A DNA stretch of 64,000 bases from NCBI GenBank assembly GCA_009711295.1, contig WLST01000001.1, positions 58,371 to 122,370 on the forward strand, in the 5' to 3' direction. The stretch comes from Actinomycetota bacterium (GTDB lineage: Bacteria > Actinomycetota > Acidimicrobiia > Acidimicrobiales > Ilumatobacteraceae). The notes below the pieces were generated by a model. The model did no database searches. It was given only the letters and a program-made list of their open reading frames with translations, and had not been told where the DNA came from. Positions 26,616-35,435 of this stretch are shown piece after piece. Positions within the stretch are counted from its first letter, which is position 1. Every line of letters begins with the position of its first letter. The position numbers were made by a program, and so were the translations under genes.

Positions 26616-29138
26616 ATGTTTTCACCCGCTCGTCGCGCTCTGGCGCTTTCATTCTTCCTATTAGCTGCGGTCCTTGGGGTCGTAGCTCCGATGACTCCAG
26701 CCCCTGCCAGGGCTTCGGTTCAGTTGTCTAACCCATCATCGCCGTACAAAATTGCCGGTGGCGATGGGTTTATGTGCATGGTGGTCAACGGGGTCGTGCA
26801 ATGCTCTGGCACCAATACTCTTGGTCAGCTTGGCGATGGAACAAATACGAACCGTAATTACCTCAAGGCGATTAAAGGTGACTTGAAAATCGAAGGTACC
26901 TACTCGCTAGCTGTAGGAAAGTCACACGCCTGTGCCGTCTCTGGATCTGGCTCGAGCTATCCGGGCGAAGGAAAGTTGTATTGCTGGGGTGATAACCAAT
27001 ACGGGCAGTTAGGTGACGGTACGAATACCAGTTCTTCTTTGCCGGTATTGGTGACCACCAGTATCAGCGGCTCCTTTATGAACGCAGATATCCGAGGCAT
27101 CTTTGTTGGTGACAACCACACGTGTGCCATTACGTCAATCTCCGGTGTGAACCGGTTGTTCTGCTGGGGCCTCAACAACAAGGGCCAGGTCGGAGATGGC
27201 ACCACTGTCGATAGCAATCGTCCGACCGCAGTGCAAGGTGTTTTTGCCACGGGTGGTGTGCTGACAACGGCTTCTTCAAGTAGTCGCGCAAATCCTTGGG
27301 CTGCGGCCGGCGCAGAGCACACATGTGCAGCGAGTGTTTCTACGGGGAACAAAATTCATTGTTGGGGCGCAAATGGCAGTGGGCAGCTGGGCAATAACTC
27401 CACTACCGACAGCCTTCTTCCCGTCGACACCGGATTGGTGGGCCTCAGTTCGGGAAGTGCAAATACGGCTTTTGTTGCTGCCGGAAGTGACTTCACTTGT
27501 GCCACTGAAGCAGGGTTCCTCAAGTGTTGGGGCGAAAATGCCAATGGCCAAATGGGTAATGGTGGAACAACCGATGTCAAGGTTCCTACTTTGGTGCCGA
27601 GTAATGCTGGTTTCACGAACGCCGTCATTTATGTATTGGCAGCAGGTGGCGACACTGTGTGTGTTGTAAAAACAGCGAACACCGCAGAGAACTTGTGGTG
27701 CTGGGGCGCAAACAATGCGGGTCAGGTTGGCGACAACACCACCACAAATCGAGATCGCCCCACATTGGTTCTCGACAACTCTGCACAGAGTTTTGACAAC
27801 TCTTATCTTGGTGTGAGTAGCCCTCCAGCTAGTGGTCTCACCGTTGGGCGTTCGGTTGCCAATGGCTTTGCTTGTGTCACAAGATGGTGCTGGGGCAAAA
27901 ACTCCACCGGCCAACTCGCACTAGGAAACACAACCGATGCGGCCTTGCCTTCGGAGGTAAAAACAGGTGTCATCGCCGCAGACGAAGTCTCTGGTGTCAC
28001 AGCCACATCAGTATTGAAGAGCACAGGTGTCGAGGTCACATTCAGTGGCTTGCCAGCTGCGGGTTTAGCAACAATGCGCATCACCGTTGCTCCTGTCGCA
28101 CACGCACTTGCTCCTTACCAGGGGGCCAACATCGGCGATACCTATTATTCCGCCAAAATTTTGAGCGGTCAAACATTGCCAACGGTGTCGGGTGGTCAGA
28201 CGACAGTAACGCTCACAGGATTATTGCCCTCAGTGATGTCACTGAGTCCTCCCACTGCGGGCGCTGAAGTACCTTTTGTGCAAGGCGTCTCTTATCACAT
28301 CACGTATTCCATGACTGGCACGGCAACAAGCGGATACGCCGACGGCTGGACAGCGCGTAATGGAAAAATAGCTGGCTCGGAACTTGTGGTAACGATCGAC
28401 TCGTCCTCTGTAGCTGATGGCGGGTCACCTTCTACGCCAACAACAGTGGCATCGGGAACCCCAACAACGGTTGCTACTGCTACAACAGTTGCTGCATCAA
28501 CAACCACAGGCAACTATGCATCAGCAGTACCGGGCATCACCGTGACCGATGCAAAGGTGTATGCCGTTGCGCCGCAAGAGGTTGCTGGAGACTCGGCAAT
28601 TATTGTGTTGTCGGCTGCTCAAAACAAGTTGATGGACGTCGAGAGTAAAACTCCGAGCATCTGTTTGCCGAATGATGATGACCTCATCTTTTTAGATCAA
28701 GGAAAATGCATTGCCGACGTGGTGAATGTAAAGACGCGAAAAGTGTTGCGCACATTGCGTACCACTGTGGTGGAAGATGACATTGCCGACCTCAAGGTGG
28801 GTAATGAAATTGCGATTTTGACGCCGCTGTATTTCTACTCAGGCACTACAAGCTTCAAAGAAGTTTCACTTGCTCGTCTTGCCAAGCTGAAGAGCCGCAT
28901 TAACGCAGCCGGGTCTGTTCTCGTTGCCGGTCACTCTGGCACGTTGAGCGGAAATACTGCAGAAAACGTAAAGTTGTCGCAATTGCGCGCTGCCGCAACG
29001 GTGAAAGAATTGCAGTCACGTGGTGCGAAAGGCCCGTTCGCCATTGCGGCAGTAGGAGCACTCGACCCTGCAAGTAAGGGAAAGAGCCAGGCCGATCAAG
29101 ATAAGAACCGTCGTGTGGTGATTGTTCTGATTCCTTAA
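26616..29138 (+). CDS. Secreted RCC1-repeat protein 4 with C-terminal OmpA-like domain
   Basis: 840 aa from ATG 26616, with AAAGAGG nine bases upstream. A signal peptide (ALALSFFLLAAVLGVVAPM) is followed by seven RCC1-type repeats (first CSG, the rest CWG), a beta domain (about 490-615), a Thr-rich linker, and a C-terminal segment of about 90 residues with the OmpA-like pattern GHSG...N...LSQLRAAATVKELQSRG...DKNRRVVIVL. OmpA-like domains bind peptidoglycan, so this protein may be wall-anchored through that domain. It lacks the C-terminal domain shared by proteins 1-3. Confidence 0.8.
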   Translation: MFSPARRALALSFFLLAAVLGVVAPMTPAPARASVQLSNPSSPYKIAGGDGFMCMVVNGVVQCSGTNTLGQLGDGTNTNRNYLKAIKGDLKIEGTYSLAVGKSHACAVSGSGSSYPGEGKLYCWGDNQYGQLGDGTNTSSSLPVLVTTSISGSFMNADIRGIFVGDNHTCAITSISGVNRLFCWGLNNKGQVGDGTTVDSNRPTAVQGVFATGGVLTTASSSSRANPWAAAGAEHTCAASVSTGNKIHCWGANGSGQLGNNSTTDSLLPVDTGLVGLSSGSANTAFVAAGSDFTCATEAGFLKCWGENANGQMGNGGTTDVKVPTLVPSNAGFTNAVIYVLAAGGDTVCVVKTANTAENLWCWGANNAGQVGDNTTTNRDRPTLVLDNSAQSFDNSYLGVSSPPASGLTVGRSVANGFACVTRWCWGKNSTGQLALGNTTDAALPSEVKTGVIAADEVSGVTATSVLKSTGVEVTFSGLPAAGLATMRITVAPVAHALAPYQGANIGDTYYSAKILSGQTLPTVSGGQTTVTLTGLLPSVMSLSPPTAGAEVPFVQGVSYHITYSMTGTATSGYADGWTARNGKIAGSELVVTIDSSSVADGGSPSTPTTVASGTPTTVATATTVAASTTTGNYASAVPGITVTDAKVYAVAPQEVAGDSAIIVLSAAQNKLMDVESKTPSICLPNDDDLIFLDQGKCIADVVNVKTRKVLRTLRTTVVEDDIADLKVGNEIAILTPLYFYSGTTSFKEVSLARLAKLKSRINAAGSVLVAGHSGTLSGNTAENVKLSQLRAAATVKELQSRGAKGPFAIAAVGALDPASKGKSQADQDKNRRVVIVLIP

Positions 29139-29150
29139 CGGGAAAAGGAA

Positions 29151-29552
29151 CTATTCACGCTCCATCGAGATTGCCATCTCGGGGAGCGTGACCCACGGCT
29201 GACGGTCGACACACCAAGCTTCAACGTTTGGCTTCACGCTCGATTTGTCGTCGAGTACGCCGGCCTTGACAGCAATGATGCCTGCAGATTTGGAGAGTTC
29301 AGAAACAATGGGCGAACCGCACTGTGGGCAAAACTTGCGACGCACATATACGTCGTCGTTGTTCTCGCCGCGCTCTTCATAGGTCTTTAGCTCGCCTTTC
29401 ACAGTGAGCTGTGACTCGTGTGCCACAAGGTTCACTGAGAAGGCAGAACCACCTTGGCGTTGGCAGTGGTCGCAGTGACACACCGCTGTTGCGATGAGGT
29501 CTCCTACGAGTTCAAACGTTACGGCTCCACATAGGCATCTTCCAGTTGTCAT
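29151..29552 (-). CDS. GFA-family (CENP-V/GFA) zinc protein
   Basis: 133 aa. The zinc-binding Cys pattern is complete: GRCLCGAVTF, CHCDHCQRQGG near residue 25, and CPQCGSPI near residue 75. The family includes the glutathione-dependent formaldehyde-activating enzyme, but actinobacteria generally lack glutathione, so the name should not be taken as function. It converges with the RCC1/OmpA gene 12 bases away. Confidence 0.9.
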   Translation of the reverse strand: MTTGRCLCGAVTFELVGDLIATAVCHCDHCQRQGGSAFSVNLVAHESQLTVKGELKTYEERGENNDDVYVRRKFCPQCGSPIVSELSKSAGIIAVKAGVLDDKSSVKPNVEAWCVDRQPWVTLPEMAISMERE

Positions 29553-29606
29553 GTGCCAATAGTAGTCACAGCGGGTTGCATGGTTGAGAGGCTGAGGAGC
29601 CTTTTG

Positions 29607-31616
29607 CTATTCGCTCAAGATGCGCTGGAAGGTGCCTGCAAGGCTCTTGCTATTGGCAATGCTGATGTGGCCATGATCGCGGTAGCCCCATTCAGAACCA
29701 TTAATGGTGCTGCAGGGGTCGTTCGGACAGAGTTCGCTAAAGAGGTCGAGGGTGGTGGCTTTTGACTCGGTTGCAGCAGCTTCTTCAGAGGCAACGGCGA
29801 GCTCGCGTGCTGCTTGAGCATCGGCTTGGGTGATGGAAGTGTCCATCCACTTTTTCGGGCCAAGAATGCGCAGTGGTGCCATGCCGATAGGTGTCCATGG
29901 GGCGAATTTGGGAACCGGGTGAACAATGATGACCTTGATGAAGCGGTAGCGCAAGATGTTGGCAATTTTGATGAGGCCCTCTTGCAGTGCAAGGGCTTTT
30001 TCTTCTGGAGTGGTGTAGAGATTCTTCCCATCGGAAGAGCGGAAAGTGAAATAGCTCTGCTTGATGTAACTGTCGGAGGCAGAAGCAATGACCACGTATT
30101 GAGGTTTGAGTTCAATGAGGTGAGCCAACGTTTTGGATACGAAGTAACTACATGTGGTGTCTTCTTTACTCCAGTCCCACAGACGCAGGTTGGCAAAGGG
30201 GCACGACGACTGAGTAGCAACTTTGGCATTGAGCGAAGCGGCATTTGCCCCAGCCACGAAGCCTTCGGTGAATTGCCCTGCATTGGAATCGCCAATGAGC
30301 ACCGCGGTGCCTTTAGCGTTCTTGACGTCCCAAGAGCAGTTGTCATTTTCACGCATGCCCATGGGGGTGGGTGTGCTGCATCCGCGTAATACGTCTTCAT
30401 GGAGAGCAAATGGTTTGTACAGGCTTGAAGCACTCACACGGTCATGAGATGTGTTGAGCGCAACTGCGGCAATGAGTGGAACCACAATGCATGTTGCGCC
30501 AAGTAGCAGCGTGCGTCGTGGCGCTGGGTTCTTACGAAAGCGAATGGGCGATTCAATAAGTTTGTATGAGAGCGCGGCAGGAATAATAGAAAGTGCTGCA
30601 GCAATGCCTCGTGCTCCACGCACTTGTGGGAAGACCGCATAGGCGAACACAATGAAAGGCCAGTGCCATAAATACCAACCGTATGACAAGTCGCCGATTT
30701 TTTGCATGGGGCGGCTACCAATAATGGCGGTGATGAAGTTGCGCGACTGCGATTCACCAGCTGCAATGAGAAACATTGTGCCCACAACCGGCACGAGGGC
30801 TGCATTGCCAGGAAATGGTGTGCGCTTGTCGAAGCCCCATGCGCCCCAGGCAAGGCATGCAAGGCCAAGTACCGAGAGGAGATAGGCATTGAAGGTGTTG
30901 ATGCGTGACAGTACAACTGCCCCAAGGGCAAGTAAGGCGCCAGCAGCAAATTCCCAAGCGCGAGTGGGTGCATAGTAGAAAGCAAAGCTTGCCGACTTGC
31001 CGCCATTGAAAGTCATGGTGCGGGAAACTACAAACGAGACTGTGCCGATAGCGGTGAGAAAGACTGCGAGAAAAGCACGGTGGTGTGTGCGAAAGCGTGT
31101 TGCAACTGCCCAAGCAATGGCAAGGAGTGCCGGAAACACCAAATAGAACTGTTCTTCAACGGCAAGAGACCAAGTGTGCAAGAAAGGGTTGGCTTCAGCG
31201 TTGAGGCCAAAGTACCCGCCGCCGCCTCCACCTACATGATGCAAATAGGTGTTGGCATTGAAGAGCGAGGCTGCAGCACCAGTTCGTGCCGCAATGGGTT
31301 GAGCGGCGATGGCCGCAAGGAAAGTAGAGAGAAGAAGTGTTGCGCCGAGCATGAGGCCAAGCGCGGGGAGCAACCGGCGAATGCGGCGCAAGTAGAAATT
31401 GCGGAAATTGATTTTCCCGTGGGCATCGAACTCTTTTAAGAGCATGCGCGTAATGACGAAGCCCGACACAACGAAAAAGACATCGACCCCTATGAACCCG
31501 CCAGGCATCACAACGCCTGCGTGGTAGACCACCACGAGTGCGACAGCAATAGCACGGATGCCTTGAATGTCGTTGCGAAAACCTGCAGGGGTAGTGGTAC
31601 TCATGGGTTGCATCAT
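29607..31616 (-). CDS. OafA/YrhL-type acyltransferase with SGNH domain
   Basis: About 669 aa. The N-terminal acyltransferase-3 domain (about 10-380) starts FRNDIQGIRAIAVALVVVYH, with the family catalytic His, and has about ten membrane helices including FFVVSGFVITRMLL and HTWSLAVEEQFYLVFP. The C-terminal SGNH domain has block I GDSNAGQ near residue 465 and a late DHGHIS (D-x-x-H). Such proteins O-acetylate cell-surface polysaccharides or peptidoglycan. Start codons at 31616, 31613 and 31604 are possible. It is divergent from the acyl-CoA synthetase gene. Confidence 0.88.
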   Translation of the reverse strand: MMQPMSTTTPAGFRNDIQGIRAIAVALVVVYHAGVVMPGGFIGVDVFFVVSGFVITRMLLKEFDAHGKINFRNFYLRRIRRLLPALGLMLGATLLLSTFLAAIAAQPIAARTGAAASLFNANTYLHHVGGGGGGYFGLNAEANPFLHTWSLAVEEQFYLVFPALLAIAWAVATRFRTHHRAFLAVFLTAIGTVSFVVSRTMTFNGGKSASFAFYYAPTRAWEFAAGALLALGAVVLSRINTFNAYLLSVLGLACLAWGAWGFDKRTPFPGNAALVPVVGTMFLIAAGESQSRNFITAIIGSRPMQKIGDLSYGWYLWHWPFIVFAYAVFPQVRGARGIAAALSIIPAALSYKLIESPIRFRKNPAPRRTLLLGATCIVVPLIAAVALNTSHDRVSASSLYKPFALHEDVLRGCSTPTPMGMRENDNCSWDVKNAKGTAVLIGDSNAGQFTEGFVAGANAASLNAKVATQSSCPFANLRLWDWSKEDTTCSYFVSKTLAHLIELKPQYVVIASASDSYIKQSYFTFRSSDGKNLYTTPEEKALALQEGLIKIANILRYRFIKVIIVHPVPKFAPWTPIGMAPLRILGPKKWMDTSITQADAQAARELAVASEEAAATESKATTLDLFSELCPNDPCSTINGSEWGYRDHGHISIANSKSLAGTFQRILSE

Positions 31617-31681
31617 TTTACGTGGCAATTCCTGTGAGAGGGGTAGGGGAACTAGGATTTGAGGATCATTAGGGGGTAGGT

Positions 31682-33259
31682 ATGGCAGTTTTAACGAGTG
31701 ATTTTGCACGCGACCGTGGTTCCGAGGCGGCACTCATCGATGAATCGCGTTCGGTTACTTGGGCAGATCTCAACGACCGCGTGAACCGTCTGGTGAATGG
31801 TTTGCGAAACCTTGGCCTTTCCACTGGCGACACCATTGCTGTGGTGGCAGGAAACCAATGTGAATGGTTTGAAATTGCTCAAGCATGTGCGCACGGCGGT
31901 TGGACCTATGTGCCAGTGAACTGGCACTGGGTGGCCGATGAACTCGCGTATGTATTTAACGATGCCCAAGCAAAAGTGGTGTTGGTCGACGCGCGTTATG
32001 AAGGCCCTGTTGCAGAAGCAATGAAAGACGAACGCTCGCAAAGTGTTCAGCATGTTGTAGGCATTCAATGTGGTGCTGATGCTGCAGTGCGCAAGAGCGC
32101 ATCGTTCGTAGAATTTGAAACGCTCATTGCGGGCGCAAGTAACGCAGAACCCACCGACCAAATGCTGGGCGGGCCAATGTTCTATACCTCTGGCACTACA
32201 GGACGGCCCAAAGGTGTGCGGAGCGCATTGTCGGGTGGCATGGCGCTGACCCCCGACATTATGAAGCTCATTGCTGCCGGGTTCTCCAACTTTTTGCCAA
32301 TACCTGGCCGCACCATGTTGTGTGGGCCTTTTTACCACTCGGCACAATGGGCATTTTCGTTCTTCCCCATGGTGGGCGGTTCTTCGGTCGTCATGCAGCA
32401 CAAGTACGACTCTGCAGAAATGCTGCGCCTTATTGACGAGCATGCATGTACCAACGTGCACTTGGTGCCTACGCAAATGAAACGCTTGCTCGACTTGCCA
32501 CAAGCAGTGAAAGACACTTTTGAAGGCGCAGCAATGAGCACGGTATGGCATGGTGCTGCACCTTGCCCACCGGCTGTGAAGCGCGGCCTCATTGAGTGGT
32601 GGGGTCCGAAAATTACCGAGTACTACGGAAGCACCGAAGGTTCCATCATTTCAACAGTGAGCTCGCAAGAGTGGCTCGATAAAGGCGGAAGCGTGGGCAA
32701 GCCTCTCGACAGTGTTGAGGTGATTGTGGTGAACGACGCCAACGAGCGTGTTGAACAAGGAAGCGAAGGCACCTTGTATTTCCGCAACAAGATGGGAACC
32801 GACTTCTCGTATCACAACGATGATGGCAAAACGAAAGATGCACACCTAGAGCCTGGGGTGTTCACCACTGGCGACGTGGGCTACATCGACTCCGATGGCT
32901 ACTTGTGGTTGTCAGACCGCAAGATCGACATGATCATTAGTGGTGGGGTCAACATTTACCCTGCGGAAATTGAAGGCGTCATTGCAGTGCACCCAGGTGT
33001 AGAAGATGTCGCAGTGATAGGCGTGCCTGACGAAGAATTCGGTGAAAGTGTGAAAGCACTTGTTCAAGTGCAAGAAGGCGTCAAAGAATCTCCCGAACTT
33101 GCTGCAGAAATTATTGCGCATTGTCGTGAATTGCTTGCTGGCTATAAAGCTCCGCGTTCAGTTGATTTCATTGCATATATTCCGCGTACAGGTACTGGAA
33201 AAATTCAGAAGAAACCACTGCGTGCTCCGTATTGGGAAGGGCACTCACGCAAAATATAA
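31682..33259 (+). CDS. Acyl-CoA synthetase (AMP-forming, FadD-like)
   Basis: 525 aa. It activates a carboxylic acid to its CoA thioester through an acyl-AMP. The P-loop motif MFYTSGTTGRPKGVRS is near residue 170, followed by YYGSTEGSI, TGDVGYIDSDGYLWLSDRKIDMII, GGVNIYPAEIE, and the C-terminal Lys region GTGKIQKKPLR. Chain-length specificity is not readable. A strong GGGGGT Shine-Dalgarno precedes ATG 31682. No CoA-dependent partner enzyme is adjacent. Confidence 0.9.
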   Translation: MAVLTSDFARDRGSEAALIDESRSVTWADLNDRVNRLVNGLRNLGLSTGDTIAVVAGNQCEWFEIAQACAHGGWTYVPVNWHWVADELAYVFNDAQAKVVLVDARYEGPVAEAMKDERSQSVQHVVGIQCGADAAVRKSASFVEFETLIAGASNAEPTDQMLGGPMFYTSGTTGRPKGVRSALSGGMALTPDIMKLIAAGFSNFLPIPGRTMLCGPFYHSAQWAFSFFPMVGGSSVVMQHKYDSAEMLRLIDEHACTNVHLVPTQMKRLLDLPQAVKDTFEGAAMSTVWHGAAPCPPAVKRGLIEWWGPKITEYYGSTEGSIISTVSSQEWLDKGGSVGKPLDSVEVIVVNDANERVEQGSEGTLYFRNKMGTDFSYHNDDGKTKDAHLEPGVFTTGDVGYIDSDGYLWLSDRKIDMIISGGVNIYPAEIEGVIAVHPGVEDVAVIGVPDEEFGESVKALVQVQEGVKESPELAAEIIAHCRELLAGYKAPRSVDFIAYIPRTGTGKIQKKPLRAPYWEGHSRKI

Positions 33260-33321
33260 ACGTGTTAGTCGTACCTCATTAGTTATATGACGATGGTGTT
33301 TATAGTCAAAATACCGTGACG

Positions 33322-33338
33322 CAATTGACGTTCAATTG
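33322..33338 (+). promoter_or_regulatory. Inverted repeat CAATTGA-CGT-TCAATTG upstream of multicopper oxidase
   Basis: Perfect 7-bp arms with a 3-bp spacer, 45 bases upstream of the multicopper oxidase start. TTGACG inside it could serve as a -35 element, so a repressor bound here could block transcription. It is a candidate operator; the binding protein is unknown. Confidence 0.45.
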
Positions 33339-33382
33339 GTGATCTTTAACAGAGTTGTTATACGCACGCGTGACGTACTGTC

Positions 33383-34744
33383 ATGTACATGAGCGACATC
33401 ACATCACGAAACGATAAAACTGGAACACTGCTTCTCTCGATGATGCTGGCCATTACTGCAGCAGTTGTTTTAGTGCTCGGTGCATTAGGTGTAGTAGCAG
33501 TTGCAAAAGGTGATGCCACTTCTTCAAGTGTCGTCACTACAACTGTTCATGCAACGGTGAGTGAATTTAAAATAGTGCTCGATCCTGCAACTGTTCCTGC
33601 AGGAAATGTTGTTGTTGAAGTACACAACATCGGGTCAGTTGAACACAACTTGTCGGTGAAATCACTTGGAAAGAAAACACCAAACATACTGAGCATGGGC
33701 TCGGCGACACTGAACGCAGGCAAAGTTGACGCCGCAATCGAATTTATTTGTGACATTGCGGGGCACGCCGAAAGTGGAATGAAAGCAACGCTCAGTATCG
33801 GCGATGCCAATACTTCAATAACGCCAACAACTGCTGTGATGACACCAGCACAGATGGATAAAGCAATGGAAGAAGTTGCAATGAAGTTTCCGGCAAAAAC
33901 TAAAGGCGTCGGTAATCAGGAACTTGCACCAAAGGTGGGCGCTGATGGAGTGAAGGAATTTGATCTCACGGCATCAATTATTGATTGGGAAGTAGAACCC
34001 GGTGTTGTGGTGAAGGGATGGGCATATAACGGTCAAATCCCAGGTCCAGCTCTACATGTAAATGTGGGTGACAAGGTTCGCATCGTTCTGAAAAATGAAT
34101 TGCCAGAATCCACCTCGATGCACCTTCATGGTATTCGGGTACCAAATGCAATGGATGGTGTTGACCCATATACACAAAAGCCAATTTTGACCGGCGAAAC
34201 GTTCTCATATGAGTTCACGGCGACTGAACCAGCAGTAGGCATGTACCACTCGCATCACAATGCTCAAGTGCAGGTACCTAACGGACTGGCTGGTGCGCTC
34301 ATCATTGGCGATTGGAAAACCATGGCCATGCAGGCAGCCGGCACAAAGGTCAATGATGCCGATGGCAAAGCAGAGCAAGAAGTGATGATGGTGTTGAATG
34401 ATGCAGGAACCATCGGGTTGACGCTGAATGGGAAGTCTTTTCCTGCCACCTCGCCATACTCCCTCAAGGTCGGCGAAACCATGGTGGTGCATTACTTCAA
34501 TGAAGGCCTCATGACTCACCCGATGCATATGCATCAGCCATCGGGTCTAGTAGTGGCGCGAGACGGTGCGGTGCTCGATTCACCATATTTTGCCGACACC
34601 ATCAACGTGGCGCCAGGTGAACGCTGGACTGTGGTGTATACCGCGCAAGACCCAGGAGTGTGGGCCTGGCATTGCCACATTCTGACGCATGCGGAAACAC
34701 CCATGGGTATGAAGTACATGGTGACAGCACTCATTGTGAAGTGA
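33383..34744 (+). CDS. Multicopper oxidase with extra N-terminal cupredoxin domain
   Basis: 453 aa. A membrane anchor (about 17-41) is followed by a plastocyanin-like domain (about 52-140) with complete type-1 copper ligands H88, C123, H128 and M133. Two multicopper-oxidase cupredoxin domains follow (about 190-315 and 335-453). Copper motifs are HLHG (247-250), HSHH (289-292), HPMHMH (379-384) and WHCHILTHAETPMGM (429-443). Laccase-like or nitrite-reductase-like activity cannot be separated by inspection. ATG 33389 is an alternative start. It is followed by a response-regulator gene. Confidence 0.88.
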   Translation: MYMSDITSRNDKTGTLLLSMMLAITAAVVLVLGALGVVAVAKGDATSSSVVTTTVHATVSEFKIVLDPATVPAGNVVVEVHNIGSVEHNLSVKSLGKKTPNILSMGSATLNAGKVDAAIEFICDIAGHAESGMKATLSIGDANTSITPTTAVMTPAQMDKAMEEVAMKFPAKTKGVGNQELAPKVGADGVKEFDLTASIIDWEVEPGVVVKGWAYNGQIPGPALHVNVGDKVRIVLKNELPESTSMHLHGIRVPNAMDGVDPYTQKPILTGETFSYEFTATEPAVGMYHSHHNAQVQVPNGLAGALIIGDWKTMAMQAAGTKVNDADGKAEQEVMMVLNDAGTIGLTLNGKSFPATSPYSLKVGETMVVHYFNEGLMTHPMHMHQPSGLVVARDGAVLDSPYFADTINVAPGERWTVVYTAQDPGVWAWHCHILTHAETPMGMKYMVTALIVK

Positions 34745-34787
34745 GAAGTAAAGAGAAGCAAAAAATAATCAACGAATGGAGAAAATC

Positions 34788-35435
34788 ATGGTAAAAGTTT
34801 TGATCTGTGATGATCATGAAATGATTCGCGATGGTTTAGTTGCACTCATCGAGCGCAATAGCGAATTTTCGGTAGTTGCGTCTGCGGGAGACATCCAAGA
34901 AGCGATTGCTAAGGCTGTAGTGACGCATCCGGAAATTGCACTGATTGATGTGAAACTGGAGACAGAAAGCGGTCTCGACCTTGCTCGTTGGTTTCAAAAA
35001 AATCAGCCGGAGTGCAAAGTGGTGATGCTCGGTTCCGCCGTTTCGCACTTGGCATTTCTCGAGGCTCATCGTGTGGGAGCGAAAGCTTTCTTGCCAAAAT
35101 CTGGGTCTGCGATGCTTTTAATGAGCACATTACGTGAGGTGACTTCTGGTAGTTCCTGCATCGATAGTTCGCAAGTACATGCTGTAGAGGAAATGTTGGA
35201 ACAAAGTGGAATAGTTGCGCTCGCACATTTATCGAAAAATGACACCGACATCATGCGCTGCATCGCTCGAGGTTTTACCGACAAAGAAATTTCAGAGGCT
35301 CTGTATCTGAACATCCAAACGGTACGCAATCACGTATCGAAAATCATGTCGAAGCTGGGGAAGACCAACCGCACACAACTTGCTATTTTGATGAACTCAG
35401 TAGAAATGAGTGAAGGGTCGCTGTCGGGCCTTTAA
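34788..35435 (+). CDS. NarL/LuxR-type response regulator, no adjacent kinase
   Basis: 215 aa. Receiver: CDDH acidic pair, phospho-acceptor D54 (ALIDVKLETESG), conserved Ser in MLGSAV and Lys in FLPKSG. The C-terminal LuxR helix-turn-helix is typical (LSKNDTDIMRCIARGFTDKEISEALYLNIQTVRNHVSKIMSKLG). The start chosen is ATG 34788 with GGAG at correct spacing; ATG 34776 is in frame upstream. It lies 43 bases after the multicopper oxidase gene. No histidine kinase is nearby, so its kinase is encoded elsewhere. Confidence 0.9.
   Translation: MVKVLICDDHEMIRDGLVALIERNSEFSVVASAGDIQEAIAKAVVTHPEIALIDVKLETESGLDLARWFQKNQPECKVVMLGSAVSHLAFLEAHRVGAKAFLPKSGSAMLLMSTLREVTSGSSCIDSSQVHAVEEMLEQSGIVALAHLSKNDTDIMRCIARGFTDKEISEALYLNIQTVRNHVSKIMSKLGKTNRTQLAILMNSVEMSEGSLSGL

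Noticed and set aside
27276-27914. 212-codon open frame antisense to the RCC1/OmpA gene
   Set aside because: Composition (Cys/Thr/Arg runs) follows from the repeated CWG motif on the sense strand; no signal or domain.
31691-32551. 286-codon open frame antisense to the acyl-CoA synthetase gene
   Set aside because: It mirrors a well-supported gene, is rich in His/Cys/Arg from reverse-strand codon bias and shows no domain; shadow frame.
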